64,000 nt of DNA from Raphanus sativus (Eukaryota > Streptophyta > Magnoliopsida > Brassicales > Brassicaceae), in NCBI RefSeq assembly GCF_000801105.2, contig NC_079514.1, positions 18,950,293 through 19,014,292 on the forward strand. The letters are read 5' to 3'. Shown here piece by piece: positions 35,491-47,929 of the stretch. A program made the translations under genes and the position numbers. Each line of letters starts with the position of its first letter. The stretch's first letter is position 1. The notes below the pieces were generated by a model that saw only the letters and a list, made by a program, of their open reading frames with translations, did no database searches and was not told the DNA's origin.

Positions 35491-37334
35491 TCTATATTAT
35501 TAAAGTTGAAGTACACAATTGGATTGTTTGGAAACAAAGATATTAGAATAAATGAGATATGTTTGGAAACATGGATATACTTTCTTTTATTTTCACATTT
35601 AGCCATTGTATTTTCAATAAATTAATAACAAATGAGAATTGTTTAGAAACATGAATGATGAATAACATATTTAATACTTCTTTTTATTTAAACATTTAGC
35701 CATTATTTTTACAATAAATTAAACAACATTTTTTCTATATTTTTTATTTACAATTATGTCATTATATTTACAATTCTTTATGGTGAAAATAAAAACACAA
35801 ACTCAAATATAAATAGTATATTATATAAAACAATTTTTTAAAACACTATTATTACCTTATTTAGTTTAGTCAAATATAAACATTTCAAGATTTCAATTTT
35901 CAAAAAAAAAATCATAAAACTAATAATAGTTCATAGAAAACTAATGAAAAAATTAAAATTCTGAAACATGGACAAAAGTATGTCAAGAAGAAAAAAGAAA
36001 TGGCTTATGTTATTAATAAAAATTGGAAATCCATTATATCAGTTTTAAAATATACAAAATGGACTAATCTAATTACCTAAAAACATTGTTTTGCCTAAAA
36101 TAATCATAAAATAAAATTTAAATTTATATACATATTTCAAATCAAAATAATAATTTAAAATTTATTTATATCAAAAATTGAGTCAAAATATGCATATATT
36201 CAAAATTTTATTTTTACTAAAATAGTTTCCAATAACCATTATTAAAAAATGTTTTCAATATATATAAGAAAAATACAACAAAAGATTAATTTCATATACC
36301 AGCTTAAATTATGGTTTTTATATTTCACATTAAACTTTAAGAATATAATATATATGATTATTTATAAGATGGTACATATAAAATACTATTAATTATATGA
36401 TTATTTATATGATGGACCAATACAATTAATTATGTGATGACATATATATGATACATAATAGTGACTAGGGATGGACGTTCAGGTATCCATTCCGATTCGT
36501 TTCGGATCTGTTTGGGTTTCGGGTTTCCGGAGTCAAAGATTTCAGCCCCATTCATATATTTCTAAATTTCAGTTCGATTTATGACTAGGATTGGGCATTC
36601 AGGTATCCATTCGGGTTCCTTTCGGATCTGTTTGGGTTTTGGGTTTTGGGTTTCCGGGGTCAAGTATTTCAGCCCAATTCAGATATTTCTAGATTTCAGT
36701 TCGAATTATATTCAGATCTTTACGAGTTCAGTTCGGGTTCGGATAATCCATTTAAATTATTTTTTAAAATTTATTATATATTTTGGATTTCTTAAAATCT
36801 ATAAATAAAATAATATATTGTATATAAATCTGAATAACATATGTCAGAATACCTAAGTTTAACATATAAATTGATTTGGTTTAAATTTTGGATCAAAAGT
36901 CAATAATTATGTTAAATATTTTTGGTGTTTTGAGTGTACTTCCACTATGTTAGATATTTATGTTTGACTATTTTTATATATTTTCAATTATTTAAACCAA
37001 CCTAAAAGTATCATGTATATTCTAGATGTTTTTATATACATTAAAACTAAAAATAATTAATATATATAAGTATATAAATCTTTTTCGGATACATTTTGAT
37101 TTAAAATACTTCGGTTTCGAATTGGTTATTCTTTTGGTTGTCTAAATATCAAAATTTTGAATAATTTGGATATTTAATCAATTTTGGTTCGGGTTTGGTA
37201 TTACTCTTTCAGATCGTGATCGGTTCGGTTCTTCGGATTTGAATTTTTTATCCATCTTTGATATTGACATGAAAAATAAATAGCAATATATATTTGAAAT
37301 ATACACCCGCACGGGCGTGCATGTCAAAATCTGG
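35491..37334 (+). mobile_element. Non-autonomous Helitron (candidate, 1.84 kb)
   Basis: Starts TCTATATTATTAAAGTTGAA directly after an A (35490). It ends with a small GC hairpin (GCAC-GGGC-GTGC, 37309-37320) followed by ATGTCAAAAT and CTGG (37331-37334), then T. TC...CTRR between A and T is the Helitron signature, and TCTATAyTATTAAAG starts are common in Brassicaceae Helitrons. AT-rich inside, no coding region. Contains a duplicated GGGATGGACGTTC/GGATTGGGCATTC segment. Confidence 0.6.
36470..36700 (+). repeat. Tandem duplication of a ~112-bp segment
   Basis: GACTAGGGATGGACGTTCAG (36470) and GACTAGGATTGGGCATTCAG (36582) start two diverged copies continuing with GTATCCATTC, TTTCGGATCTGTTTGGGTTT and ATTTCAG. 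The sequence resembles the ends of plant hAT-type MITEs rich in CGGGTTCGG motifs. Confidence 0.6.
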
Positions 37335-37562
37335 TTTCCATTATGGAAGAAGTATATTGGGTGATATAATTCCATAAGTATTTGATGTTCTGCTTTTATC
37401 TGACATGACAACAAAATGTAGCTCTATCCTTGTTTTTGCCAATGATGGTAACACTTCAGATCTCAGTAACTCTTAGATACTTATAATAATCTTTTATGAA
37501 TTTACAACAACTCTTGCTTCTGAAACACGTAACCCAGCTCTAGTATATAGTTAAAATTACTG

Positions 37563-38823
37563 TAGAATGATATACCATGATTTTGACCCTATTTTACCCA
37601 TGGTATATAAGTGTTTTAGATACTATTTACTACTACATAGAGTCTATTTAGAGTATTTACAGGTTCATGGACGTTTTGGAAGAAAGTGGTGATTTTGGTG
37701 TCTTTTGGAGCCTTCTGAGTGAAGAGCTGCACAGACGCATCAGATGTTTACCTATGGATGGAGACCTTCCCACGGTGCGATTGAGCTAATCGTTTTACAC
37801 AAGCTAGATATTTGAGTTAGATTTCCAATGCCACCGGTCTGAGGTCAATCTAACGATTTGATCAGAAGTTATACCCGTTTTATTGAGAATGGTCAGTCTG
37901 CCTCGCGAGAGGAAGCTGTCGAGAAGAGTAATGCATATCGATCGATGAAACATAGTGCATATCGATCGATTTGGATGCCAAGACGCGGGCCGAGTATGTT
38001 TAATGACCGACTGAAGCCGAGAAGCAACCACAAATTACCAATATTCCTCTGGACGACCATAAATCCTATTTATGTGTTTTCTAAGCCATTGTTGACGGCT
38101 ACGCTCTTTTTACTTTATTGTTCTATTGTTCTTAGTTAGGAGAGAAGGGAGGAACTCATTCAGAGTCCTTCTGGAACTCTATTGGTTTGATTTTATTTTA
38201 TTCATGCAATTTCATATCTATTCATCTATGAATTCTGTGACAAATTTCATATCTGAATAGATCCACCTGTTAGATTTAGGGTTCAGAAAGGTTATGTGGA
38301 ATTAGCCCCAAATATGAATCTCTGAGCATGTTATATTCATCTTAGAAGACATGCATAATGCTTGTGTAGGAGTAGCTAACCTACACATGAATACAAAGAT
38401 AATAATCCTTGGATCTATCTTCTCTGAGTCAGCAATTCACTTGGAACAAGCGATAGACTGGGTGATTGCTTGGTAAACTGTATTCAACTTACGCACGATA
38501 AAGCTTACTAGTAGCGCATCGATGATATTCCTATAGATTAATCGATCGATAGACGTGGGGTACATGACAATCGATACATGCGACAACATATCGATCGATA
38601 CATGCGACGTAGAATAATTTTTTTGTTCAACTTGTTTACTATTTTATTTACTGTTTATTTATTTAATTACTGTCTTAAAATCTATTAGCCTAGCTTAATC
38701 ATATAACTTTAGATCTAGTGTGTGCCCTAGCTCCCTGTGGATTCGATCCCTAAGTACTACAATTCACCTCTTTTGATGAGAGTAAAAATCACTCCTTAGA
38801 GTAATTTGAGTGATATCATAGAA
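37563..38823 (+). mobile_element. Solo LTR (gypsy type, 1251 bp) with target duplication TAGAA
   Basis: LTR 37568-38818 begins TGATATACCATG and ends GAGTGATATCA, so the termini TGATAT/ATATCA are inverted. Perfect TAGAA duplications flank it (37563-37567, 38819-38823). The end segment CTGTGGATTCGATCCCTAAG is typical of Athila-like/gypsy LTRs. ATCGATCGAT palindromes occur four times (37937, 37961, 38541, 38590). No internal domain remains. Confidence 0.88.
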
Positions 38824-39539
38824 CCTAAAATATACACTAAATATTTGATAGTGTTTGTAAAGTAAATTGGGGAGTGACAAAGGATGTAGACAACGATATC
38901 TTTAGAACACAACGTTGTTATTGGAAATCGGTTGACAAAAATGGATTTTTATTGAATAAGAGATCGATTACAAGGAATGACAAATAGATCGACTATAACA
39001 AAGAGATCGAACAAGATCGAGTCGTAAGACAAAGTAAAAGAAGTCGAAATGGGTGATATGCTCTCTCTCTAGGATTTTCGTTGTCTCTTGAAGTGTTGAT
39101 CTTGTTCTCCTTTTATAGTATCCCTAGAGTAAGCCACTCTAAGGATGGGTAAACAAATGAACATATAATATAAATGTATTTAAAATATTTAACTTATTCT
39201 CAAATAAATTAAATAAATTTTTATTTTTTTTCATCAGTTTATCAATTTATTTGACAATTAAAAATGGTAAACTTATTTAATTATGAAAAGTTTTATAGAA
39301 GATTATTACTTTTCTTTCTTTCAACTATAGATTTAGTTTAACTATAGATGATTTGATTTTTAATAATTAAATTTTATATTTTTTGTTTTAATTTTTAACA
39401 AATGAATACTAAAGATCATAGCTTTGGTCACTGAATGACCAAAAAAAAAACTTTGGTCTTGTACCAAAAAGCATTGTTGTTTCTTAATAAAACAAACTCT
39501 CTCTAAAGTTCTATGCTGTGTGCATGTTTATTATTTTAA
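38824..39539. other. Possible LTR fragment and one micro-insertion
   Basis: At about 38880-39160 the minus strand looks like a decayed copia LTR (CTCTCTCTC-type tract, CTTTTATAG box on the + strand) but has no partner. A short poly(A) micro-insertion is listed at 39422-39458. Confidence 0.3.
39422..39458 (+). repeat. Micro-insertion flanked by 8-bp direct repeats
   Basis: CTTTGGTC at 39422-39429 and 39451-39458 flanks ACTGAATGACC plus ten A. The repeat is short, so this case is weaker than the others. Confidence 0.5.
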
Positions 39540-40904
39540 CTAGAGGTTGGCCCGCCCTACGGGCGGGAAGTTATAATAAAACATATTTTATATAAAATTA
39601 TATTAATTTTATGAAGTATTTTAAAAAACATATTAGAATGAAAATGATATTATTACATAAATAATAAATAAAATTCTTTAATCATATTTTTATTTTTAAT
39701 AATCATTTTGGTTTGAATTATAGTGACAATAATTTTATTATTCTCTATTTTTGGAGAATATAAAATTAGCAAAAATAATTTGGAAGATGTAATATATATA
39801 TATGTATAAGATATCTTCTTATTATTTTATTTCACTTTGACATAATAAAAGAAAAACTAAAATTTAAATAAATATTACTATATTTATTTCAAGAAGTTTC
39901 AACTTATAGAAAACTATTTACACTAACTAATTTTCCATGATAATAAATTATACTAATTCTAGGATAAATCAGTTAAAATATAATACAAATTGATAAAATA
40001 ATGAAATATAAAAATTAAAATACTATATAAATAGTTTAATAATATCATAAGTAATAACTTTTTTTGGAACCCTCCATTAGTAATATATTTTTTCTATTTT
40101 AATAGGAAATTATGTTTTAGAAAATATTTGTTTTAGATCATAATTACATCTGGAATACTAATTAATTTTTGTGTGCTTACTGGTTATCTTTTGTAATTTG
40201 TTATAGCTTTTGTTGAAATTTGTTTAAAACATGTTTTCTCATGCAATTTTAAAATAGTATTTGATAAATTAATAATATAATATACTTCTATAGTAGATTT
40301 TACTTTAGTTACTTACCACTTTATATCAAATAATTTATCCAAGGAAATTAGAGTAAAGCAAAACATAAAGGAACTAAAATGTAATGTAACCATTAATAAT
40401 TTGGAAAGCAAGATGAACCCGACCACATATAAATGTTCTTATATATTCTGTAACTTTTAGTGTTGGCTGTATTGAACAAAAGCCTATAATTCATATTTCA
40501 TCAAATATCCCCTTTTCATGTTTTAACATAATAATAAAGACAATATTGTAAAATATATACAAATTACATAATTAAATAGAACAATCAAAGAATATGTTAA
40601 CTTTATATTACCAAAAAAAAAAGAGGAACGCCGCAAAGCAAGATGTATAGAATAATCTTTGCACTCTAAATATCGCGTAAACACTTCCTACTATTTTTTT
40701 CTTGAAGTATACGAACACACAATTTTTTAATTAAAATGGCATAACTTGACAAAGTAACAATGTATGAGAGAGACAATTTTCACACTAAAAGCAACTGATT
40801 TTCTTGTGGTGGCTGCCAACAGAACAACAGTTTAAAAAGCCTAATTCCTGTTTTGTGCAAGATGATAGATAAAAGGAGCTATCCGCAAAAAAAGGACTTC
40901 AGAG

Positions 40905-41096
40905 TCAGAGCATAAGAAGAAAGACTTGAGCATAGTCAAGTCTATGGAGCTTTTCCATGTTGATTCCACCCAAATTTTGCTGCTCCTCATGTGCAAACAC
41001 TTCTCCTTCATCGCTTCCAACTATCAATAACTCTGTCGCATGTGCTACCATCCTAGCAACAATCAGAAAAGAGTACCGTCCTGATCTGTTGAACAA
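40905..41096 (-). pseudogene. Unidentified coding-like fragment within the candidate Helitron
   Basis: Minus frame of 63 codons containing NRSGRYSFLIVARMVAHATE and GGINMEKLHRLDYAQVF, ending in TGA. Composition looks like real protein rather than random AT-rich translation, but I recognise no family. Further short pieces up to 41800 include AIVALCWFLLFY. May be captured exons of one host gene. Confidence 0.35.
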
Positions 41097-42249
41097 TTTA
41101 GCATTTTACATGGATTTCGTAACAAAAAAAAAGACCGTCTTGCCTACCAAGAGCCAAACTCTTTTGAACACACTGCTAGTGCTAGTACAGCCTGCCTCAT
41201 TTCATTATCAAATTTCTTTAATAAGGGAAGGGGATACTTGGTTGAGAAAGGCTGAATGGTTAACTATCACTTTTACGCGAGAAATGGGACCCTCCTCTAA
41301 GCCAACGTAACCAAGCCGAATTAGGATGAAATAATATGAGATAGTTACACCTCTGGTTGGGATTAAAATCCATTTTGACCTCATTGTTTTTTCCAAAGTT
41401 TCCAGTAAGCTGTCTCAGAAACTTATGGGAAGCGTGGCCTGAGACTGAACACATTTTCGGTCAGTAACCATTACTCAAACAGTTATAAGACATTGAAGTG
41501 AAAAGTGGCTGACCAGTGATTCTTGAGCTTTCCTACATTGATATGCACCCATCTCTGCCTTCCCCAGGCTAATATTATCTGTTTCGAAAAGCTAAGAAAA
41601 TGCATGGAAAAATCTAGGCTAATAATATGTTATGAACTTTTAAGAATTTTGTTTATACCAGCTCAAGAGAACTTCTTCCATCGCCTTCTTCCTAATCCCA
41701 ACCACTAAAGTGTCACTGTGATAGTTTGGTTCTGTTTCGCCATGTAAAGGTTCCAGACAGCTTCAATGGACGAAGAGTGCCTGTAGAAGAGCAGGAACCA
41801 ACAGAGTGCCACAATAGCAGAGCCAAATCATGAAAGAACTCTCTCTTCTGAAAAAATGAAAGCAAAGCAAAAATAGCCGAAACATGTTATATTATTACAG
41901 AACATCAAAATTACATAAGTTTGTAATTGTCTAGAGTCTCAATGATTATCCTACAAATCTGAAAGCATGTTCTAGATTCACCGAGCAAAACAAACCAAGA
42001 CCTTGTAATAAAAAAACTCGATTGTGGATACAAAAACAAAAACGATCAGTACTCATAAGTAACATCAAGCAAGGTAAGTTTAACCGCAGAGAGCTTGTGA
42101 TCGTTGCTTTTTAGTTGAGTGACCATTTTTTTTACAAATACGTAAGGGTCCCAAAATGGGAAATGGAAGTATGAAACATCAAAGTTTAAAAAAGCGTTAA
42201 TTAGAGTACAAACTAATTATCAGAATATCAGTAATATGATACCAACATC

Positions 42250-42366
42250 AAACTGACCTCCTTTTTCGACATTGCGAGACTCCCAAAAACGGAGGAGTCG
42301 CGTCTGTACAACCTGCCTGCACCCGCCTACCTTCAAGTTGGACGAATGGAGTTGTGAAGTAGCCAT
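42250..42366 (-). pseudogene. RPA70-like first exon
   Basis: From ATG at 42366 the minus strand encodes MATSQLHSSNLKVGGCRQVV and then QTRLLRFWESRNVEKGGQF. This is the RLLRFWEARNVxKGG signature of the plant RPA70-like first OB fold, here with Ser for Ala. The frame degrades after about 42250; no later RPA exons were recognised downstream. Confidence 0.7.
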
Positions 42367-42946
42367 TCTTGTACAGAATCTCTAAGCGCGCAAATAAAAA
42401 GGAAACAGAAGGAAGTACATGCGTTTGAGAGGCCAATGAAAAGGTTATATATACTCTGGAAAAGGATCAGGAACGAAGAATTAAACATCCAGTGAAAGAA
42501 GAGAAAGAGGAACTACTGGGTTGTGTTGATTGTATACCATAACGGTGGAGCATTAAATCGATGGAGAGGTGGAAAAAGAAGCGTTAGGTTTCAGGCTTCT
42601 GAATTGAAGATCTAGGTAGACTGAAGGGCAATTGAAGCAATAGATGTGGGTCGGATCTTGTTGTGATCGAGGGTTTATAATATGAATAAGAGCCGAAGAG
42701 TCACTGAGTTATTACAGCTAAGTTTCAGTGTGATATCAACTGAGGCCGCAAACCCTAATAGCAGATAGGCCACGTGTGGAAAGTCAAGAGAATTAGCCCA
42801 GTTAACCAACAAACCATAAGAGCCCAGTTAGCGAGAAATAAACTGTAACAACGACAAAATAAAAAGCCACGTGGCATCAAAAGCCCCCTCTTCTATAGTG
42901 ACGTGGAGGAAGGAGATGCTAGAGAAGTCTACTTTATATATAAAGA

Positions 42947-44880
42947 TAGTGTTTTAAAATTTAGCGCCAAACGCTATTTTAAAATTTAAAATAATAAATG
43001 AACGAAATCATAAAAATATATTTTAAATTTTAATTTATTTTTAATTTCTTTTCATTATAAATTTCACTATTTGTTTTACAAATTTTACTATTTTATAGAT
43101 ATTATGTATTTGTTGCTATATTAACTTCATAAAAACTATAACTATTTTACTTTTTCACAATATTTTCATTTCTAGAATTTAATATTTTTTAATAGATTTT
43201 TATTCAATTTATAATTTAATTATTCGAAATATAAAAGTCAATTTATAATTGTTACTGTTTAATATTTATAAATAACATGTTAGGTTATGTATTATTATAT
43301 TTTAGAAAACTGTATTTTTTATGTTTCTTCAGACTCACATAAAAAAATTGAAAATAATGAATGCAACAATAGTTTTCCTCTTTTGACCACCAATATTTAA
43401 GCTAAATAAAAAAATAACAGAAAACATAACTATTTAATCTATTCTTAGTTATAAAGAGTATTTATGGAGCACTTGATGTATTGTTAATATATATGGTTCA
43501 AATGTTACAAAAAAATGTGAATTTTATTATAAAATTTTAATATAAATTTTTAAAAATTTACACTGATGTGTCATATTTTCTTTTCTCGTTTGTTGAGATG
43601 GCAGAAAAATGTGTGTACTTATAATAGCAATTACTTTATTATTATAATGATGCGATTAAGATATGTATGACTTATCCTAGAAATCGAAATTCCAATGAAC
43701 ATAATTTATTTGATTAAATAGAGTAGTTGATTGTATTTTGTAGTAATTATAAATCACTTCCTAAATAAAAAAAATGGTAATTAATGGTGGTGAAATACTG
43801 ATCGAAAATGGTAAATATCCAAAAAGAAAATATAGCTGGTCTTTGATCTCATTGTTTTAAATAATCTATTTTTATTATGCGTACTACCTTAAAATCCGGA
43901 TCTTGCGCGAAATGAATTATGAAATAATAAATATATATTAAATAATTAAAAATTCAATAACTATTATATATATAATTAAATTGGTGTGAACAGTTAAATA
44001 AATTTTATTAATCCAGAAAACTTTATTTCTATTTTATATGATAAATAATTAAATTTAAATGATATTAAAACATATATAGTATATTTTAATATTGATATAT
44101 ATTAAATAATGTTTTAGTCATATTTTTGATGATTTATATCTTTTTATAAAAAACTTTAAATCACTGGTAACAAATTTTTCATTTTGGGATGTTTGAAAAA
44201 CTTAATAATTTATATTTTAGAAAAAAAAATTCAATGAAAAATTTAAAATTTAAATGTTAATATTTTTTCAAAGCTTGTATAAACAAATTGTTCGAATCTT
44301 CAAAATTAAATATATCTTTTTGGTATATAGTTTAATTTAAATGATATATATATATATTTAAAATTAATATTTTTTAAACGAGACTTCCCAGTTATATGAT
44401 TTGGTAATTATTTGTATCTTGTCGTAACATAAATTTTAAACCATGGATCACAAAAAATTTCAATGTGTGATTTTTAACCGTTTTAATAATTTATAGTTTT
44501 TTAAGAATTCAAAATATAACATATACGGAAAAATCTATATTTTATTATATAGTTAATTGTGGTTGTTTAATTTATTTTAAAGCTAAAATTGTTTTGAAAA
44601 GGATAAATGATACTCTAATTTCTATTAAATTTTATTATTAAAATCATTAATTGTCATATATACTTTAGCCATATTAGGTAATTCCGTAGTTTTATTTAAG
44701 AAAGGAATAAAAAATATTAGCAATTAATTTATGGTTAGTTTAATAAAAAAACTTATTATATATTTATATGGACGACATATATGTCTCTAAGAATTCTAAA
44801 AATCATTGTGATAATGACACATGGCTAGCAACATATACTTCTCATTAATATATAGGGGATATATGATTTGTCACATTGTT
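42947..44880. other. Very AT-rich spacer
   Basis: No gene. A sequence near 43885-43910 (minus strand CGCGCAAGATCCGGATTTTAA then GGTAGT) resembles a mutated Helitron 3' end, and 44850 (minus strand TCCCCTATATATTAATGAG) resembles a Helitron 5' end. Neither is clean. Confidence 0.35.
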
Positions 44881-46704
44881 TTATACTGTACCGCTGGCCT
44901 GCTGATTTGGTCTAGTCAACTCTTACAATCTCTTCATTGACCATACCAAGACAAAAGACTCTGTTTCTATCGACTAAAGAAAAGCTTCGCTTGGCCACTC
45001 CTTCAGATCTATATGTTAACGTTCCACCATGGCACGACGTTTATCTCCAATATGCTTACGGGACATGTCTCATCCTCTGGCTGTTCCCTTTACTAATTGA
45101 AACCCACCTCACCGTTGAATCTCGACGCTCATATCTCTTTGCTTCATTGCCGTTTCTACTTCATATGCATCGAGAGTGAATCACATCAAGCTTTTGGCCA
45201 GAATCCATGGTTATCCGGTGATTCATCTATCTCTAAGAAAACCCCAAGAGAGTCACAAATAGAGACCCGAGGAATCCACGTTTATGTCTTTGGTGAATCT
45301 TTGCCGCAGTAATGAAAATGATGGAATTTCTATGCATCTCCACTGCCTTTCTGCTTCTCGATTCAAGTACACCACATCATTTCTATCGTCTGCAGCAGAT
45401 GGGAATTCACTTTTGTCGTAGCCTGTTGTTTGAAAAGTAAACAAAAAGCGATAGTGGATGAAGCAATGAGATTCGTTATTGTCTGCATATCTATTTGTAG
45501 GATCCAAAAATCTTATTTAACATAGGAGGTGAAGAATCAAAAAATAATTAGAAATAGTGGGGCTCATGGAATAAAGGCCATAATACAGAAGAGTAATTAC
45601 ATGGTGTGAAGTTGAAAGGAAGCGTTTCAATGGGGTTTGCAGAGGAGGTGTGAAGACAACGATGTGAGAGATAGTGAGAAGACGTCATTGTGGCCTTGTA
45701 GATAGATTGCTAGCATATGTCTAAACCTCAAAGCCCATTAGTTAAGAGTCCATTACGAAAACTGAATCTCCTTGTTGCTACGTGTCTCTCCCTCCTTTCT
45801 CTATTTGATGACCTAACATTAGTAGGAAGGAGTAACATCTATACTATTAAAGCAGAATCCCTCGTAGGATTCTGTCCCTACTTTTGTTTTTATTTACAAG
45901 TCTCTGCCATTATCTGTTTTTCTTTAAAAAAAAATAGTTGTCGTCAATGTTTTTCGACCAATAGAACTCTTTTGCTTTTATGACCTTAACGATAAACTTC
46001 CAGCCGAACAATTTAGGCCCAGTTCGAGTAAGCCTATGCGTTTTTAAAGCCTATCACATTGAATGTTCAGCCCATTGGAATCATTTTGATAATCAAACCC
46101 CTTTCATTTATACAAATAATTTATACAAGCCCTATAACATATATTATACAAGTGATCTTACAACGTCTATGCCTTTAATATTATTAAAAATAATTTTGTA
46201 ATGGTTTTATGCTAATTATATTTCCAGTATATAGCTATTTAGGTATTCTTCCAACCATATTACCAGTATATTCGTTAACAAAATCTGTTTCTAGCATTAG
46301 TAAATATTTAAACTTTTTTTAAGTTACTTTAAAAATGCTGGATATTAAAATTATTGAATTCTTATAACTTAGTGGTCAAGCAATATCATTTACTACAAAA
46401 CTAACCAAACGATTACCTAGATTTTAGCTATAGGGAAAACACAATATCTTTTAAATATCGTTCTTCACACTATTAATTAGTTGCCATAAAAAAATAACTT
46501 GGACAACTGTCTATACGGATTTTAAGAGCAATCTCGGTTAATGGAAATATAAACAACATGGTCATTAAAAATATGGAAGCCGAATATGTCTTTTTTTTTT
46601 TGGATGGGTCCTATATTTTAAATTTGCAAAATTTTATGAGATACGATTCTTTTATGTAGCAGCAAAGTTCTCAGAAAACCTAAACGCCTCATGGTGTCTT
46701 CTTA
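44881..46704. other. Spacer with a possible Helitron 5' terminus
   Basis: Short frames at 44937-45312 (+) have no recognisable domain. TCTATACTATTAAAGCAGAA at 45838, after an A, is a second Helitron-type start. It could share the 3' end at 47482 or be an orphan end. Confidence 0.35.
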
Positions 46705-47482
46705 TCTATATTATAAACAGGAAAATGCTGGCTCTTAAAAAACAAATCTACTACCAAAACATATGTGGCTTCTAATGTGAAAGTTACTGCGATTAAAAAT
46801 TATATGAAGCCTTGGAAATCAACTTGGTTTGTGCATGTGATGGTGCTTCACACTTGGAGATAACAGACAAAGTTATCCGGCGAAGACCAGGAAATCTTCT
46901 TATATGATGAGAATGTAAGGCTAAAACTATCATCATTTACTTTGTTTTAAATAATGTCTGTATGAAATATTAGATGTAAAATTTATAAAGAAAACAATAT
47001 TAGATGTAAAATTTATAAAGAAAATAACTCTATTCGTTTACACTAATAATAAATTTAACTTATTTGAATGTATTAATTGATATTAAATATAGAGATTAAT
47101 TTTAAAATTAATAAAAATTACATATAGAATTGTTAATTATAAAAATTTGGATAGTTATAGTGGTAGATTATTTTAGTAATTGTGATAATTATTTTTTAAT
47201 ATAAAAATGGAACCAAAAATAACAGAACAATAATTTTAACTTTAATAGGATTGTTTAATTTCAAAAAATATTAATATTCAATCGCTTTCAATTAGCATTA
47301 GATTATATATTATTACCTTTATATCTCAATAATTATCATCCTAAACATATAAAACAACTACTACACATATACAATAAAACACATCATATGCTATTTTTAT
47401 ATGTTACAAAATTTAATAATTATAAAACAAAATATTTTAAAAGATACAATCCCGCGCTTTGAAAGCGCGGATCAAAATCTAG
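46705..47482 (+). mobile_element. Non-autonomous Helitron (candidate, 778 bp)
   Basis: Starts TCTATATTATAAACAGGAAA after an A (46704). The 3' end is strong: hairpin CCGCGCTTTGAAAGCGCGG (47452-47470), then ATCAAAAT, CTAG (47479-47482) and T. The 5' end could instead be 45838 (see preceding entry). No coding capacity. Confidence 0.65.
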
Positions 47483-47562
47483 TTTTTACTATTATATTAG
47501 ATGTTAAAGGATAGTTTATATATAGTGGACATCAAATCTAACCCACAATATTAGAACAATAT

Positions 47563-47929
47563 TGTGACCGTCCCGTGGAACCACCTGCCCATAGACCCAA
47601 GCTCACAGCGCTGCAGCGCACCGACCCCAACCCTTCTATTATGAGATTTCACTATCTCCATAATTAGGTTGTTGGTGAGACTCGAACCCAGGTCCTCACC
47701 CTTTAACAGCATTCCCACAGGACAAACTGTCACCAATTGACATGCAGATCAATTGGTGACAGCTTGTCCTGTGGGAATGTTGTTAAAGGGTGAGGATCTG
47801 GGTTCGAGTCTCACCAACAACCTAATTATGGAGATAGTGAGAACTCATAATAGAGGGGTTGGGGTCGGTGCGCTGCAGCGCTATGAACCTGAGGTCCATG
47901 GGCAGGTGTTCCACGGGCGGGTTGTCACA
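47563..47929. mobile_element. Foldback (long inverted repeat) element, copy 2
   Basis: 367 bp: arms 47563-47740 and 47749-47929 around an 8-bp loop CATGCAGA. Homologous to 32881-33231 throughout, with the inner arms (CTGTCACCAATTGA) complete here but partly deleted in copy 1. Both arms contain the B box GGGTTCGAGTCTC and GCGCTGCAGCGC. Confidence 0.85.

Larger units (their letters stand above)
39540..42946 (-). mobile_element. Candidate Helitron carrying an RPA70-like exon
   Basis: Minus strand 3' end at 39540: perfect hairpin CCCGCCC-GTA-GGGCGGG (39551-39567), then CCAACCT, CTAG and T. A plausible 5' end at 42946 reads TCTTTATATATAAAGTAGAC after an A. Between them lie an RPA70-like first exon (42250-42366) and unidentified exon-like pieces (40900-41800). 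The 3' end is well supported, the 5' end is a guess from similarity to other Brassicaceae Helitron starts. Confidence 0.55.

Noticed and set aside
43885..43915. Further Helitron 3' end
   Set aside because: Hairpin is not preserved and the terminus reads GTAG rather than CTRR; too degraded to call.
44937..45312. Possible plus-strand gene
   Set aside because: Two overlapping short frames with no recognisable domain, promoter or splice pattern.
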